Under the pieces are notes generated by a model that saw only the letters and a program-made list of their open reading frames with translations, was not told the origin of the DNA and ran no database searches. 64,000 nucleotides of DNA from Pontibacter coccineus (lineage in GTDB: Bacteria; Bacteroidota; Bacteroidia; Cytophagales; Hymenobacteraceae), in NCBI RefSeq assembly GCF_030546575.1, contig NZ_JAUOTN010000001.1:310001-374000 (forward strand), in the 5' to 3' direction. A program made the translations under genes and the position numbers. Shown here one piece after another: positions 25,358-34,835 of this stretch. Within the stretch, counting starts at the first letter, position 1; the number at the start of each line of letters is the position of its first letter.

Positions 25358-25987
25358 ATGAATATCCTGGAAACCTTACAATGGCGCTATGCCACCAAAC
25401 GCATGAACGGCCAGCGGGTGCCGTCCGATAAAGTAGAACGCATTCTGGAGGCGATCCGCCTGGCTCCCTCTTCCAACGGCCTGCAGCCTTACTCGGTGCT
25501 GTTGATCGAGGATGAGGATTTGAAGAAGCAGATTAGGACGGTTGCCAACAACCAGCCCCAGATTGAAGAGAGCTCGCATTTGCTGGTGTTTGCCGCCTGG
25601 GACGACCTGACGCCTGCCCACATAGAGGAGTTTATTTCGCATACCGCCTCGGAGCGCAACATGCCGGTTGAGAACCTGCAGGGCTTTAAAGACTCCCTGC
25701 TAGGTATGGCGGCGGGTAAGACGCAGGAGCAGAACTTCAACTGGGCCGCCCGCCAGGCATACCTTGCCTTCGGTGTGGGGCTGCTGGCAGCCGCTGCCGA
25801 GAAAGTGGACGCCACGCCGATGGAGGGCTTCGACGCCGCCGCGCTGGACCAACTGCTCGACCTGCCTGCCAAAGGCCTGCGCAGCGTTACCCTGATGCCA
25901 CTCGGCTACCGCGATGCCGACAACGATTGGCTGGCCAACCTGCCGAAAGTAAGACGCCAGAAAGAAAAATTCGTACTGGAAGCATAA
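25358..25987 (+). CDS. NAD(P)H-dependent nitroreductase family oxidoreductase
   Basis: 209 residues, FMN-binding nitroreductase fold (NfsB/YfkO/YodC-like). Marks: LQWRYATKRMNG with the FMN-contacting RYATKR, LAPSSNGLQPYSVLLIED, NWAARQAYLAFGVGLLAAA, and MPLGYRDADNDWLANLPKVRR. It would reduce nitro compounds, quinones or electrophiles. It is transcribed away from an HxlR-type regulator that probably controls it. A weak hairpin and then a DsbA-family gene follow. Confidence 0.92.
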   Translation: MNILETLQWRYATKRMNGQRVPSDKVERILEAIRLAPSSNGLQPYSVLLIEDEDLKKQIRTVANNQPQIEESSHLLVFAAWDDLTPAHIEEFISHTASERNMPVENLQGFKDSLLGMAAGKTQEQNFNWAARQAYLAFGVGLLAAAAEKVDATPMEGFDAAALDQLLDLPAKGLRSVTLMPLGYRDADNDWLANLPKVRRQKEKFVLEA

Positions 25988-26007
25988 GCTTCAGTATTGC
26001 ATATTTT

Positions 26008-26040
26008 AGCCGACAAAGCCTGTTTCAGATTTTGTCGGCT
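26008..26040 (+). terminator. Hairpin after the nitroreductase gene
   Basis: Stem AGCCGACAAA / TTTGTCGGCT (10 bp) with a 13-base loop. There is no T-run, so termination may be partial. Confidence 0.5.
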
Positions 26041-26055
26041 TACGCATTTAATTAA

Positions 26056-26763
26056 ATGACCATGACAAAGCAGAAAATCAAAATAGACATTTTCTCCGAT
26101 ATCAACTGCCCCTGGTGCTATGTGGGCGAACGCCGCCTTCACAAAGCGCTGCAGCAGGTGGGAGACCAATACGAGGCTGAGATCAGTTTCAAGGCTTACG
26201 AGCTGAACCCGAACATCCCGCAGGATGGCCTGGCCCGCCTCGACTATTTCAAAGGCAACTACGGTGAGCAGATTGTGGCGCAGTTGCCGGCGATGGACCA
26301 GCGCATGACAGAGGCCGGCGCCGGAGAAGGCATCGAGTTCAACTTCTCGGACAGCATGCCGGTGAACAACACCTTCAACGGGCATCGCCTGATCTGGCTG
26401 GCAGACCAGTACGGTGTGCAGCACGAGGTAGCCAACGCCCTATTCAAAGCTTATTTCACGGATAACCGCCCTATGAACGACACGGCGGTGCTTAAGGAAA
26501 TAGGTATAGCACAAGGTATACCGGCTGAGCGTCTGGAAAATTTCTTTGAAGGCGAAGAAGGCAAAAAGGAAGTACGCGACATGGAAGCTTTTGCGCAGTC
26601 CGCAGGTATAAGCGGCGTGCCCGCCTTTGTGATCAACGACCAGTACCTGGTGAGCGGTGCGCAGCCTGCCGAAGCATTTTTGAACGTGTTCCAGCAGGTA
26701 GCTCCTTCTATCCAAAAACTCGACCTGGAAGGCAACAGCTGCGAAATAGGCGGTGTATGCTAA
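26056..26763 (+). CDS. DsbA family oxidoreductase (FrnE-like)
   Basis: 235 residues, cytoplasmic (no signal peptide), thioredoxin fold with a helical insert. The redox motif is CPWC in DINCPWCYVGERRL; the cis-Pro region is SGVPAFVINDQYLVSGAQP. FrnE-like proteins are thiol-disulfide isomerases linked to oxidative stress. A second ATG at 26062 is possible. It lies 68 bp after the nitroreductase gene on the same strand, and both fit a thiol-stress theme. The C-terminus ends with two Cys (CEIGGVC). Confidence 0.92.
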   Translation: MTMTKQKIKIDIFSDINCPWCYVGERRLHKALQQVGDQYEAEISFKAYELNPNIPQDGLARLDYFKGNYGEQIVAQLPAMDQRMTEAGAGEGIEFNFSDSMPVNNTFNGHRLIWLADQYGVQHEVANALFKAYFTDNRPMNDTAVLKEIGIAQGIPAERLENFFEGEEGKKEVRDMEAFAQSAGISGVPAFVINDQYLVSGAQPAEAFLNVFQQVAPSIQKLDLEGNSCEIGGVC

Positions 26764-26908
26764 TCACTAGCAAGCACTAAGACAAAAGAACTTTAGACAA
26801 AGGAGAAAAGATTTTTTGAAGACCAAAGCATTTCATTCAGATGGCTGCCTAACGCAGCGTGCTTTTGTAAAATCAAAAGACTTTTGTCCGGCTCAATAAC
26901 CAAGCACG

Positions 26909-27931
26909 ATGGCACACAAGAAGCTACAAGATATCAAACTTTCCGTACTCGACCTCGTGCCGATCCGCACCGGCAAGAGCATCCACGACTCCTTTCAGCA
27001 TAGTCTGGAGCTGGCTCGTCATGTGGAGGAGCTGGGATACACCCGTTACTGGCTGGCGGAGCACCACAACATGCCCGGCATTGCCAGTTCGGCTACCGTA
27101 GTCCTGATCGGTTACATTGCCGGCGGCACTTCTACGCTGCGCGTCGGATCCGGCGGTATCATGCTGCCCAACCACGCCCCGCTGGTGGTGGCCGAGCAGT
27201 TCGGCACGCTCGAGAGCCTGTACCCCGGTCGTATCGACCTGGGTCTGGGACGAGCGCCTGGTACCGACCAAGTGACGGCCCATGCCCTGCGCCGCGACCT
27301 GCAAGGCAATGTGGAGGACTTCCCGAACAACGTGGCGGAGCTGCGCCAGTACCTGAGCAAGGAAAACAGCACGGCCAAGGTACGTGCTATACCTGGCGAG
27401 GGACTGGATATACCTGTCTGGATCCTGGGCTCGAGCACTTTCGGGGCACAACTGGCCGGCATTATGGGATTGCCTTACGCTTTCGCCAGTCACTTTGCCC
27501 CAGCCGCCCTGCACCATGCTCTCAAGGTATACCGTGACAGTTTCCGTCCGTCTGACCAACTGCAGGAGCCCTACGCCATGGCCTGTGTGAACGTCGTAGC
27601 CGCTGATACGGATGCGGAGGCAAACCATTTGGCAACCTCCCTATACCTGTCATTCCTGAACGTGATACAAGGCAAGGCCCTGCCGATGCAGGCGCCCGTG
27701 GAGAGTATGAAAGACCGTTGGAGCCTGCAGGAGGAATACGCCGTGAAACAGATGCTCCGCTACAGTTTTGTGGGCAGCAAGAAGTCGGTGCAGGAAGAGC
27801 TAGAGGCCTTCGTGGACGAGACGCAGGTAGACGAACTGATGATCTCGACGGGTATCTTTGATCCGGAGAAGCGCCAGCATTCCTATACCTTGCTGTCGGA
27901 ACTGATAGATTTGAAAGCGGCCAAGGTATAA
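26909..27931 (+). CDS. LLM class flavin-dependent oxidoreductase
   Basis: 340 residues, bacterial-luciferase-like TIM barrel (MsnO8/YwcH branch). Marks: [14 protein letters not shown] at the start, [64 protein letters not shown] and [16 protein letters not shown]. It would use reduced flavin and oxygen; the substrate is unknown. A strong terminator follows. Confidence 0.92.
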   Translation: MAHKKLQDIKLSVLDLVPIRTGKSIHDSFQHSLELARHVEELGYTRYWLAEHHNMPGIASSATVVLIGYIAGGTSTLRVGSGGIMLPNHAPLVVAEQFGTLESLYPGRIDLGLGRAPGTDQVTAHALRRDLQGNVEDFPNNVAELRQYLSKENSTAKVRAIPGEGLDIPVWILGSSTFGAQLAGIMGLPYAFASHFAPAALHHALKVYRDSFRPSDQLQEPYAMACVNVVAADTDAEANHLATSLYLSFLNVIQGKALPMQAPVESMKDRWSLQEEYAVKQMLRYSFVGSKKSVQEELEAFVDETQVDELMISTGIFDPEKRQHSYTLLSELIDLKAAKV

Positions 27932-27993
27932 GCGTATAACTCAGCCTTAGATCCAATGCGGCGCAGGCCCTCTACCTGCTCCGCTACGCATTA

Positions 27994-28027
27994 ACAGACC
28001 CGAGCATACTTCGGGTCTGTTTTTTTT
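27994..28027 (+). terminator. Intrinsic terminator after the luciferase-like gene
   Basis: Stem ACAGACCCGA / TCGGGTCTGT, 7-base loop GCATACT, then eight T. Confidence 0.92.
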
Positions 28028-28157
28028 ATCCCTAAACCTTCCCGCTGCTACTCCTCACCCATCCTATGTGGCCGCTCTCATGCTTTTGCGAAACGATTGG
28101 ATTCCGTCACGTACAACCTTTTAGTACATCATCTTCAAACAGTTAAAATAATAGCGC

Positions 28158-28523
28158 ATGGAAGAGACAGCAAAGAAAGACCAGAACAGTTTTATTGAGC
28201 GCCTGGCGCAGCGGCTGGGTATATCAGCAAGTGCCAGTACCATTTACGGCGAACCAGTGGAGCGCGACGGCGTAACGGTTATACCTGCGGCCAAGGCCAT
28301 GTATGGCTTCGGTGGCGGCAGTGGCTCCAAAGCGGGCGAAGAAGGAACCGGCGGCGGTGGCGGCGTAGCCGTCAAACCGGTGGGCTATATTGAAATAAAG
28401 GACGGCAACACAAAATTCAGATCCATCCCGGACCCAGAAAGGGTTATCAAGATAATTGGCGTGAGCGGTGTCATGGCCTTTATCTTGCTGAGGACCGTCA
28501 ACAAACTGGTTAACAAGCGCTAA
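28158..28523 (+). CDS. GerW (YtfJ) family protein
   Basis: 121 residues. The order YGEPVERDGVTVIPAAKAMYGFGGGSG, a glycine-rich linker (GEEGTGGGGGVAVKPVGYIEI) and a C-terminal hydrophobic helix (IIGVSGVMAFILLRTV) is the GerW/YtfJ layout, named from Bacillus spore germination but widespread in non-spore-formers, where its role is unknown. The hydrophobic tail may anchor it in the membrane. Confidence 0.88.
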   Translation: MEETAKKDQNSFIERLAQRLGISASASTIYGEPVERDGVTVIPAAKAMYGFGGGSGSKAGEEGTGGGGGVAVKPVGYIEIKDGNTKFRSIPDPERVIKIIGVSGVMAFILLRTVNKLVNKR

Positions 28524-28577
28524 CGCTGGTTAGTTAACAGGAATTAACCCGTTTGCATAGGTATAAGAAAGCAACTG

Positions 28578-29195
28578 CTACTTACTGTCCCCTGCTTTGG
28601 CTCTGGGCGGGTTGATCATGATGTGCGCCCCATGCGTGCCCGGATGCATGATCCAGGGCATGGCCACGGCGCCCTGATCGGGCTTGATCGGAAGGCCGGT
28701 GCTCTCGGCGGTTGCCCACGGTATGTAGACCACGTAGCGCAGATAGCCATCCGCTACCTCGCCGGTGCGCGCGTTCACCTGCTCATCAGGGGCACTGAAC
28801 ACGAAGAGCGAAGCGGGTTGCTTGGGCAAGGTCAGTTTTCCGCTTTTGGCTTCCTTCTCACGGGTCTCGAAAATGTCATTGGCGCTCATACCCTGCTTGC
28901 GCAGTTCGCGGCCACGGGTCATGAAAGGCTCCAGGTCGCGGTGGTAGCACGACACCGAAAAGCCGGGTTGACTCGGGTCATCCGCCAGACAGATCAGTTC
29001 GTTTGTGCCTTTTCTCAAAGTGACCACCTCCCCTTTCTGATTATAGCCCAACACGGTGGCGCCTTCCCGTTTGTCGGCTGGGGCGGCGAGCACGGCGGTC
29101 TTTATCTGACTCTCAACAGGAGGTATAGCTGTGCCCTGGGACTGGGCGCTATACCCTATCAACAGGGCGAAAACAAAAGCGAAAAATTGTTTCAT
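28578..29195 (-). CDS. Secreted protein of unknown function
   Basis: 205 residues with a signal peptide (1-19, FALLIGYSAQSQG). Seen after it: VLGYNQKGEVVTLRKGTNELICLADDP, a segment YHRDLEPFMTRGRELRKQG and the C-terminal IMHPGTHGAHIMINPP. The His-rich end could bind metal, but this is a guess. No family name can be given. It converges on GerW and diverges from hflK. Confidence 0.7.
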   Translation of the reverse strand: MKQFFAFVFALLIGYSAQSQGTAIPPVESQIKTAVLAAPADKREGATVLGYNQKGEVVTLRKGTNELICLADDPSQPGFSVSCYHRDLEPFMTRGRELRKQGMSANDIFETREKEAKSGKLTLPKQPASLFVFSAPDEQVNARTGEVADGYLRYVVYIPWATAESTGLPIKPDQGAVAMPWIMHPGTHGAHIMINPPRAKAGDSK

Positions 29196-29220
29196 ATCGG
29201 TTTGGGCTAAGTGAAAATGA

Positions 29221-29228
29221 CAAAACTA
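29221..29228 (-). promoter_or_regulatory. -7 element for the secreted-protein gene
   Basis: Exact TAnnTTTG (TAGTTTTG) on the minus strand, 26 bases before the ATG at 29195. No clear -33 box. Confidence 0.4.
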
Positions 29229-29373
29229 AAGGCTGCCTGTTTGTTTTTACCCTGTACGAAGAAAACCCGGAAAAAGCTTAGTCCTATCCTTCTGCCTGGA
29301 CTCCATCACTTCCCTATACCTGCGCTCGTGCACCTTAAAGCCATGGGGCTATACCTATCAAGACATTAACATA

Positions 29374-29396
29374 TTAAGATATTTTAGTTATCTTAA
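29374..29396. promoter_or_regulatory. Inverted repeat before hflK
   Basis: TTAAGATA-N7-TATCTTAA, perfect 8-bp arms, 28 bases before the hflK ATG. It could be an operator; the AT-rich stem has no T-run of terminator type. Confidence 0.4.
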
Positions 29397-29423
29397 CGCT
29401 ACGAACTAATCGACGCATTGCCC

Positions 29424-30407
29424 ATGGCCGAGCCCAATTACCGCCTGCAGCATTATATGTTTTTGATCAGCAAACACTTCCGAAAAATATTACTCGGACT
29501 TTTTTTGCTGATCCTCCTGCTTACTTCCGTCAAAACGGTGGGCCCTGAAGAAGAGGGCGTGGTGATGTATGTGGGCCACTACGACCGCACAGTGCAGCCG
29601 GGCCTGAACTTTATATTGCCTTTCGGGATAGAGGAAATGCAGAAGATTCCGGTGCAGCGCCAGCTCAAGCAGGAGTTTGGTTTTAGGACGACCGACACAG
29701 AGCAGAACACCCAATATTCAAAGGCAGACTTCAACGACGAATCGCTGATGCTGACCGGCGACCTGAACCTGGCTAATGTCGAGTGGGTGGTGCAGTACCG
29801 GATCGTGAACTCCTACAACTACCTGTTCAAGGTGCGCGACGCGGAGAAAGCCCTGCGCGACATGTCTGAATCCGCGATGCGCAAAATAGTAGGTGACCGC
29901 ACCGTGAACGAAGTGCTCACTGTCGGGCGTCAGGAAGTGGCCACCAGTATGGAGGTGCTCCTGCAGCGCATGTGCGATGAGTATGAAAACGGGATTCGCA
30001 TCGATCAGGTGGTGCTGCAGGACGTAAATCCGCCCGAGACCGTGAAGCCATCTTTCAACGCTGTGAATCAGGCTCAACAGGAGCGCGAAACCCTGATCAA
30101 CCAGGCTGAGTCGGAGTATAACCGCATCATTCCGCGTGCCCGTGGTGAGGCCGACGAAACCGTTCAGTTGGCCGAGGCTTATGCACTCACCCGAGTGAAC
30201 GTGGCCACGGGTGAGGCCGCCCGTTTCAACTCACTTTTTGATGAGTATGTGAAAGCCCCTGAAGTGACTAAGAAGCGTCTATACCTGGAGACGATGGAGC
30301 GCATCCTGCCAAAAATTGGTGATAAGGTGATTGTGGACGAGCGCGGCAACAACGTGCTGCCACTGCTGAACCTGAATCAGAATAAAACGCAAACACAAAC
30401 GAAATAG
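29424..30407 (+). CDS. hflK: FtsH protease activity modulator HflK
   Basis: About 327 residues from the ATG at 29424 (MAEPNYRLQHYMF); a TTG two codons earlier is less likely. One N-terminal membrane segment (about 17-38, LLGLFLLILLLTSV) is followed by an SPFH/band-7 domain (GPEEEGVVMYVGHYDRTVQPGLNFILPFGIE) and a coiled-coil end. With HflC it forms a membrane cage around the AAA protease FtsH and tunes its turnover of membrane proteins. hflC starts 3 bp later. Confidence 0.93.
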   Translation: MAEPNYRLQHYMFLISKHFRKILLGLFLLILLLTSVKTVGPEEEGVVMYVGHYDRTVQPGLNFILPFGIEEMQKIPVQRQLKQEFGFRTTDTEQNTQYSKADFNDESLMLTGDLNLANVEWVVQYRIVNSYNYLFKVRDAEKALRDMSESAMRKIVGDRTVNEVLTVGRQEVATSMEVLLQRMCDEYENGIRIDQVVLQDVNPPETVKPSFNAVNQAQQERETLINQAESEYNRIIPRARGEADETVQLAEAYALTRVNVATGEAARFNSLFDEYVKAPEVTKKRLYLETMERILPKIGDKVIVDERGNNVLPLLNLNQNKTQTQTK

Positions 30408-30410
30408 CCT

Positions 30411-31349
30411 GTGAACACCCCCAAGATACTCTCGCTCCTAGCCGCTGTGTTGCTGCTTACCTTGCTTTTCACCAGCGTATTTGTGCTCGACGAAACCAAG
30501 CAGGCTATTGTCACCCAGTTTGGTAAGCCCGTAGGCGAACCACGCACCCAGCCGGGTCTTCACTTCAAGATCCCGATTGTGCAGAAGGTGCAGTTCTTCG
30601 ACAAGCGCTACCTCGAGTGGGACGGCGACGCCAACCAGGTGCCTACCAAAGACAAGAAATTCATCTTCGTGGACTCCTACGCCCGCTGGCAGATCACCGA
30701 TCCGCTGCAGTTCTTCATCCGTCTGCGCGACGAGCGCTCCGGCCAGTCACGCCTCGACGACATCCTGGACGGTGAAACCCGCAACGCCATTGCCAGCCAC
30801 GACCTGCTCGATATCGTGCGCTCTACCAACCGCGAGCCGGAAGTATCGGACGAAGTGATGGAGGATTTGGAGAACCTGGAAAAGATAACGTTTGGCCGTG
30901 ACAAAATTGAGGCGCTGATCCTGAAACGCGCTAACGAACGCACCTCGGACCTGGGTGTGCAGATCCTGGATTTCCGCTTTAAGCGCATGAACTACGTGGA
31001 TGAGGTGCGTAACCGGGTATACGACCGTATGATCAGTGAGCGTAACCGTATCGCCGACCAGTTCCGCTCCGAAGGCCAGGGTGAGGCCCGCAAGATACAG
31101 GGCAACAAAGAGCGTGACTTGGCCCAGATCACTTCTCAGGCCACCCGCGAAGCCGAGGTAATCCGTGGTAAAGCCGACGCGCAGGCAACTTCCATCTATG
31201 CCTCCGCCTACAACCGCAACGCCCAGGCCCGCGAGCTCTACGGCTTCCTCCGCTCCATGGAGACGCTTGAAAAATCTTTTGATGACAAGACGAGTGTCAT
31301 TCTGTCTACTGATTCAGAGTTGTATAAGTATCTGAAGCGGGCGAATTGA
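30411..31349 (+). CDS. hflC: FtsH protease activity modulator HflC
   Basis: 312 residues, starting at GTG (30411). It has an N-terminal membrane segment (about 5-26), then the SPFH domain with DETKQAIVTQFGKPVGEPRTQPGLHFKIP, the conserved QFFDKRYLEWDGDANQVPTKDK stretch and GQGEARKIQGNKERDL in the coiled coil. It is the partner of HflK in the FtsH-regulating complex and is co-transcribed with it. A terminator follows. Confidence 0.95.
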   Translation: MNTPKILSLLAAVLLLTLLFTSVFVLDETKQAIVTQFGKPVGEPRTQPGLHFKIPIVQKVQFFDKRYLEWDGDANQVPTKDKKFIFVDSYARWQITDPLQFFIRLRDERSGQSRLDDILDGETRNAIASHDLLDIVRSTNREPEVSDEVMEDLENLEKITFGRDKIEALILKRANERTSDLGVQILDFRFKRMNYVDEVRNRVYDRMISERNRIADQFRSEGQGEARKIQGNKERDLAQITSQATREAEVIRGKADAQATSIYASAYNRNAQARELYGFLRSMETLEKSFDDKTSVILSTDSELYKYLKRAN

Positions 31350-31376
31350 GAGGAATTAGAAAGGTAGAAAATCGGA

Positions 31377-31416
31377 AAAGCCCGATAACGTTAGGTATAG
31401 CGTCATCGGGCTTTTT
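31377..31416 (+). terminator. Intrinsic terminator after hflC
   Basis: Stem AAAAGCCCGAT / ATCGGGCTTTT with a T-run. The 17-base loop contains the word AGGTATAG. Confidence 0.88.
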
Positions 31417-31491
31417 GGCATTGAAAGTTTTGTAGGAAGAGGTCACGCCCCGTCCGAATCGTGCACCGTTTCTTGTAGCTTGTCCTTATAG

Positions 31492-32331
31492 TTAAAACAA
31501 AGACAGTTGCTCCCCAGCCGGTGTGATATCCGCTACTGACAAGGTACGCTCGAAGATATCGCCTTGGCAGCTGATGGTATACACGGGTGTTTCTTCAAAT
31601 CTTGAAGCAACCACCACTTCCGTACCGTCGGCGCAGGTTTCAAAAAGGTTTTTCGCCAGTTTCGGGCAGTTGTTGTCTTTGGAGAGGTGCGAGAGGAACA
31701 CATGGCTCATGAAGGCTGGCTTGTGTGCGACAAACAGCTCCAGTGCCTGCTTGTTGGACATGTGGCCGTGGTTGCTGCTGATGCGTCGCTTGAGGTAGTA
31801 AGGGTAGTAACTCTGCTCCAGCATGCCCTCGTCGTAGTTCGTTTCCAGAAAAGCGGCGTGGCATTGCTGGAAGTGCCGGATGACATGGTCGCAGGGCGTG
31901 CCGATGTCCGTAAACACTCCAATCTTTACGCCATGGCCTTCCACCACAAAACTGTGCGGGTCGGCCGCGTCATGAAACTTCGGAAAACCTGTCACGGATA
32001 AACTACCGATCTGCACCGGCTCGTATCCTGTGAAAGACACCACCTCCACCCCACTCAGGTCCATGCGGGAGCGGTACAAGGTACTGGTCGTAATGTAGAC
32101 CGGCAATTTGTACTTACGCGCCAGCACCGGTATACCTTTGATGTGATCGGAGTGTTCATGCGACACAAAAATAGCCTTCACCTGCTTCATGCTCAGTCCA
32201 AGCCGCTGCATGCGCCGCTCGGTTTCGCGGCACGAAATACCGGCATCCACCAGCACAGCTTCCTGGCCGTTGCCGATGTAGTAACAGTTGCCGTTGCTGC
32301 CGGAATTTAATGAGGTGATGGCTAATTGCAT
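31492..32331 (-). CDS. MBL-fold metallohydrolase (YycJ/WalJ-like)
   Basis: 279 residues. The metallo-beta-lactamase motif HxHxDH is in FVSHEHSDHIKG; other marks are LNSGSNGNCYYIGNGQEAVLVDAGISCRETERRM and LETNYDEGMLEQS, and a late His in SSNHGHMSNKQALELF. This branch is close to the YycJ/WalJ exonuclease-like proteins of Firmicutes. The substrate, probably a nucleic acid or phosphodiester, is inferred. It stands alone. Confidence 0.9.
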   Translation of the reverse strand: MQLAITSLNSGSNGNCYYIGNGQEAVLVDAGISCRETERRMQRLGLSMKQVKAIFVSHEHSDHIKGIPVLARKYKLPVYITTSTLYRSRMDLSGVEVVSFTGYEPVQIGSLSVTGFPKFHDAADPHSFVVEGHGVKIGVFTDIGTPCDHVIRHFQQCHAAFLETNYDEGMLEQSYYPYYLKRRISSNHGHMSNKQALELFVAHKPAFMSHVFLSHLSKDNNCPKLAKNLFETCADGTEVVVASRFEETPVYTISCQGDIFERTLSVADITPAGEQLSLF

Positions 32332-32527
32332 AGAGGTACAAAGGTCGGGTTTATTCAGGGATTAATCAACTTGCAAAATTCCGAAATTTCCTTAAACTCT
32401 GGCTTCACCCCCAATCAACAGCAGCCATTTCCTAAAAGGTTTTCACAAATAATAATTCCCATCAGTCGTTCATCTAGCCGGTTCTAAAACTTTTATATTA
32501 AAGTGCAAAAAAGTATAGCGGGCAGGA

Positions 32528-32556
32528 TTGTAAATATAGAATTATACTTATATTTA
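32528..32556 (+). promoter_or_regulatory. Candidate promoter of the M48 gene
   Basis: TTG at 32528-32530, 18 bases, TATATTTA at 32549-32556 (one mismatch to TAnnTTTG), 32 bases before the ATG. Confidence 0.4.
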
Positions 32557-32588
32557 AGGTCTAATAAAAAACCACACCTACCTTTTTC

Positions 32589-34349
32589 ATGAAACAACTT
32601 TACCCTGAAAGTCCCCAGCGTATACCTGCTGGCTTTACACTCCCCTCATCCTCCTACAAAAGCCAGGTGGTATATGTGCTGCTGGCCATGTTGGTCTTTC
32701 TGATCCTATACCTGTCCATGGTGGTTGCGGCCGGTTACCTGCTATACCTGGCTATTATGTACCCAATGGAGACGATCAACCGATGGACTATTCTGCTGAA
32801 GCTTGGTGCGATCGGCATGGCAGGTATGCTGTTTGGTTTTATGTTGAAGTTTCTCTTCAAAAAACACGATACCAGCAACCCGCTGAACGTCGAGATAACA
32901 GAGGATGAACATCCGCAGCTCTTCGCTTTCATTCGCCAGCTCTGCGCCGAAACCAATGCCCCTCTCCCACACAAGGTGTTTGTCAACCACAAGATCAATG
33001 CCTGCGTGTTTTACAACAGCACCATCCTCAGCCTCTTCCTGCCTGTGAAAAAAAATCTACTGATCGGTCTGGGACTGGTCAACTCGATCAATCTGACAGA
33101 ATTCAAAGCAGTGCTGGCACATGAATTCGGGCATTTTTCACAAAGCAGCATGAAACTGGGCAGCTATGTGTACATGGCCAACAGCATCATCCAGAGCATT
33201 GTGTATGAGCGGGACAAGTGGGATGAGCTGCTGGAAAAATGGAAAGGCTCCAACATCCAGCTGGCCATATTTGGCTGGTTGCTGATGCCGGTGGTTTGGC
33301 TTATCCGCAAGTTCATGGCCCTGATTTACCAGGCCATCAACCTGGTACACTCCTCGCTATCGCGCCAGATGGAATACAATGCTGACCGTGTGGCCGTGAG
33401 CGTGACTGGTAGCGATGCCATCGTGAATGCGCTCTACCGACTGGGGCCTGCCAGCCAGGCTTTTGAACATTCAAACAATTACCTTTCTACTGCCATCGAT
33501 AACAGGATCTACACCACCAACCTATTCTATCACCAGCGCAAAGCCGTTGAGTACCTGAGCCAGACACGCGAAAGCTTCAAGCAGTCGCTTTTAGACAACC
33601 TGCCCCAGCAGCCTGCAGGTGCACGATTTATCTTCTCCGACGAAGACGGACACTTAGCCGAGATGTATTCCAGCCACCCCTCCAATTACAAAAGAGAGCA
33701 GAGCGCCAAGGCCACCTATATTACAGGTATAGAAGACGAGCGCTCGCCCTGGCTGCTTTTCAACGAGCCGGAAAAGCTGGCGGAAACCGTTACGCAAAAC
33801 CTGCTTCGTATCAACCTGCAACTGCACCCGAACATTGAGTTTACCCCGGCCGAAGAGGTGCAGGCTTTTGTGGAAGCAGAGCAGCAGGAAACTACTTTCA
33901 AAGCACACTACCTGGGCGTATACGACAACCGCCTGCTTACCGAACTGGACCTCTCTGAGCCAGAGGCGCTGGTCTCAAAAGCAGGTATATCGTCCGATTT
34001 ATTGCCCGAGGCTCTAAGTTCGCTTTACGGAACAGGCTTGCAGCAGAAGATGGAGGAACTAGGTGGCCGGTATAAGGACATCCAGACCCTGACGCTGATC
34101 CTCCAGAAGCAGGACAAGCGCAAAACCTATACCCTGAGCAACGGCTTCACTTATGAACCGCAGGAGGCTCAGGCACTGCTGGAGCAAAGGCTGCAGCAGT
34201 TCCCGGCTGACGAGGCTTGGTACCAGCAGTTCGACACCAAAGTATTTGCCGCGCATTACCTGCTGACAGCAACACAGCCTGCGCAAAGAGCGGAATTGCT
34301 GCAGCGCTATACCTTCCTGGTGGCCTGGGTGAAACAGTACAGCGCCTAG
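32589..34349 (+). CDS. M48 family membrane metallopeptidase (cut by an in-frame amber codon)
   Basis: 586 residues up to a TAG at 34347. Two hydrophobic segments (about 22-58 and 72-93) precede the zinc site AVLAHEFGHFSQSS; the third ligand region is MEYNADRVAV. It resembles large M48 (HtpX/Ste24-related) peptidases of Bacteroidota. The reading frame stays open past the TAG for a further 131 codons (34350-34742) with similar composition, so the protein has probably lost its C-terminus through a single C-to-T change of a CAG codon, or the base is a sequencing error. The catalytic part is intact. Confidence 0.85.
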   Translation: MKQLYPESPQRIPAGFTLPSSSYKSQVVYVLLAMLVFLILYLSMVVAAGYLLYLAIMYPMETINRWTILLKLGAIGMAGMLFGFMLKFLFKKHDTSNPLNVEITEDEHPQLFAFIRQLCAETNAPLPHKVFVNHKINACVFYNSTILSLFLPVKKNLLIGLGLVNSINLTEFKAVLAHEFGHFSQSSMKLGSYVYMANSIIQSIVYERDKWDELLEKWKGSNIQLAIFGWLLMPVVWLIRKFMALIYQAINLVHSSLSRQMEYNADRVAVSVTGSDAIVNALYRLGPASQAFEHSNNYLSTAIDNRIYTTNLFYHQRKAVEYLSQTRESFKQSLLDNLPQQPAGARFIFSDEDGHLAEMYSSHPSNYKREQSAKATYITGIEDERSPWLLFNEPEKLAETVTQNLLRINLQLHPNIEFTPAEEVQAFVEAEQQETTFKAHYLGVYDNRLLTELDLSEPEALVSKAGISSDLLPEALSSLYGTGLQQKMEELGGRYKDIQTLTLILQKQDKRKTYTLSNGFTYEPQEAQALLEQRLQQFPADEAWYQQFDTKVFAAHYLLTATQPAQRAELLQRYTFLVAWVKQYSA

Positions 34350-34742
34350 CAGCAGGAGCAACAAAATCTGCAGAACGCCATCGATGCGGCCATCCGCAAA
34401 GGAAGTCATATGACAGAAAAGGAGGCCAAGGGCTTTGCAGCAGAATTCCGGCAACACCGCAATACGTTTGATACAATTCTGATAGAGACCGACACCCTCA
34501 GATTCCCGGCGCTGCAGAACATGGATACGGATCAGTCAGTACGCCATTACCTGTTGCCAGAAGAGCTGATCTGGATGTCGGCTGACACGCTGCATGGAGA
34601 AGAACTGAACACGCTGATCAACCAGACTGTGACTGTTGCCGAGCGTATGCAACGGGTATACAGGAAGTGTCTCGGCAGTTTGCTGAGTCTGCAGGAGCAG
34701 TTGGTGGCTTCCACTTCTACAATTGAAAAAGAATTGGTATAG
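34350..34742 (+). pseudogene. C-terminal remainder of the M48 gene after the amber stop
   Basis: In the same frame as 32589-34349, starting right after TAG with QQEQQNLQNAIDAAIRKG and running to the stop at 34740-34742. It has no start codon until the ATG at 34410, which lies inside a helix of the natural continuation. The first codons (CAGCAGGAGCAACAA) suggest that the TAG was itself a CAG in a glutamine-rich linker. It could in principle be made by readthrough. Confidence 0.75.
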
Positions 34743-34835
34743 CCAGAAGATATGTTTTCGTATACTTGGAAGATGATGATGTAAAAGGAACAATGACACT
34801 CCCTGATTTTGCATCCTTCACCTCCATTTAGAATT

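Noticed and set aside
34410..34742. Independent 110-residue gene
   Set aside because: It is in frame with the upstream M48 gene and reads as its natural continuation after a single TAG.
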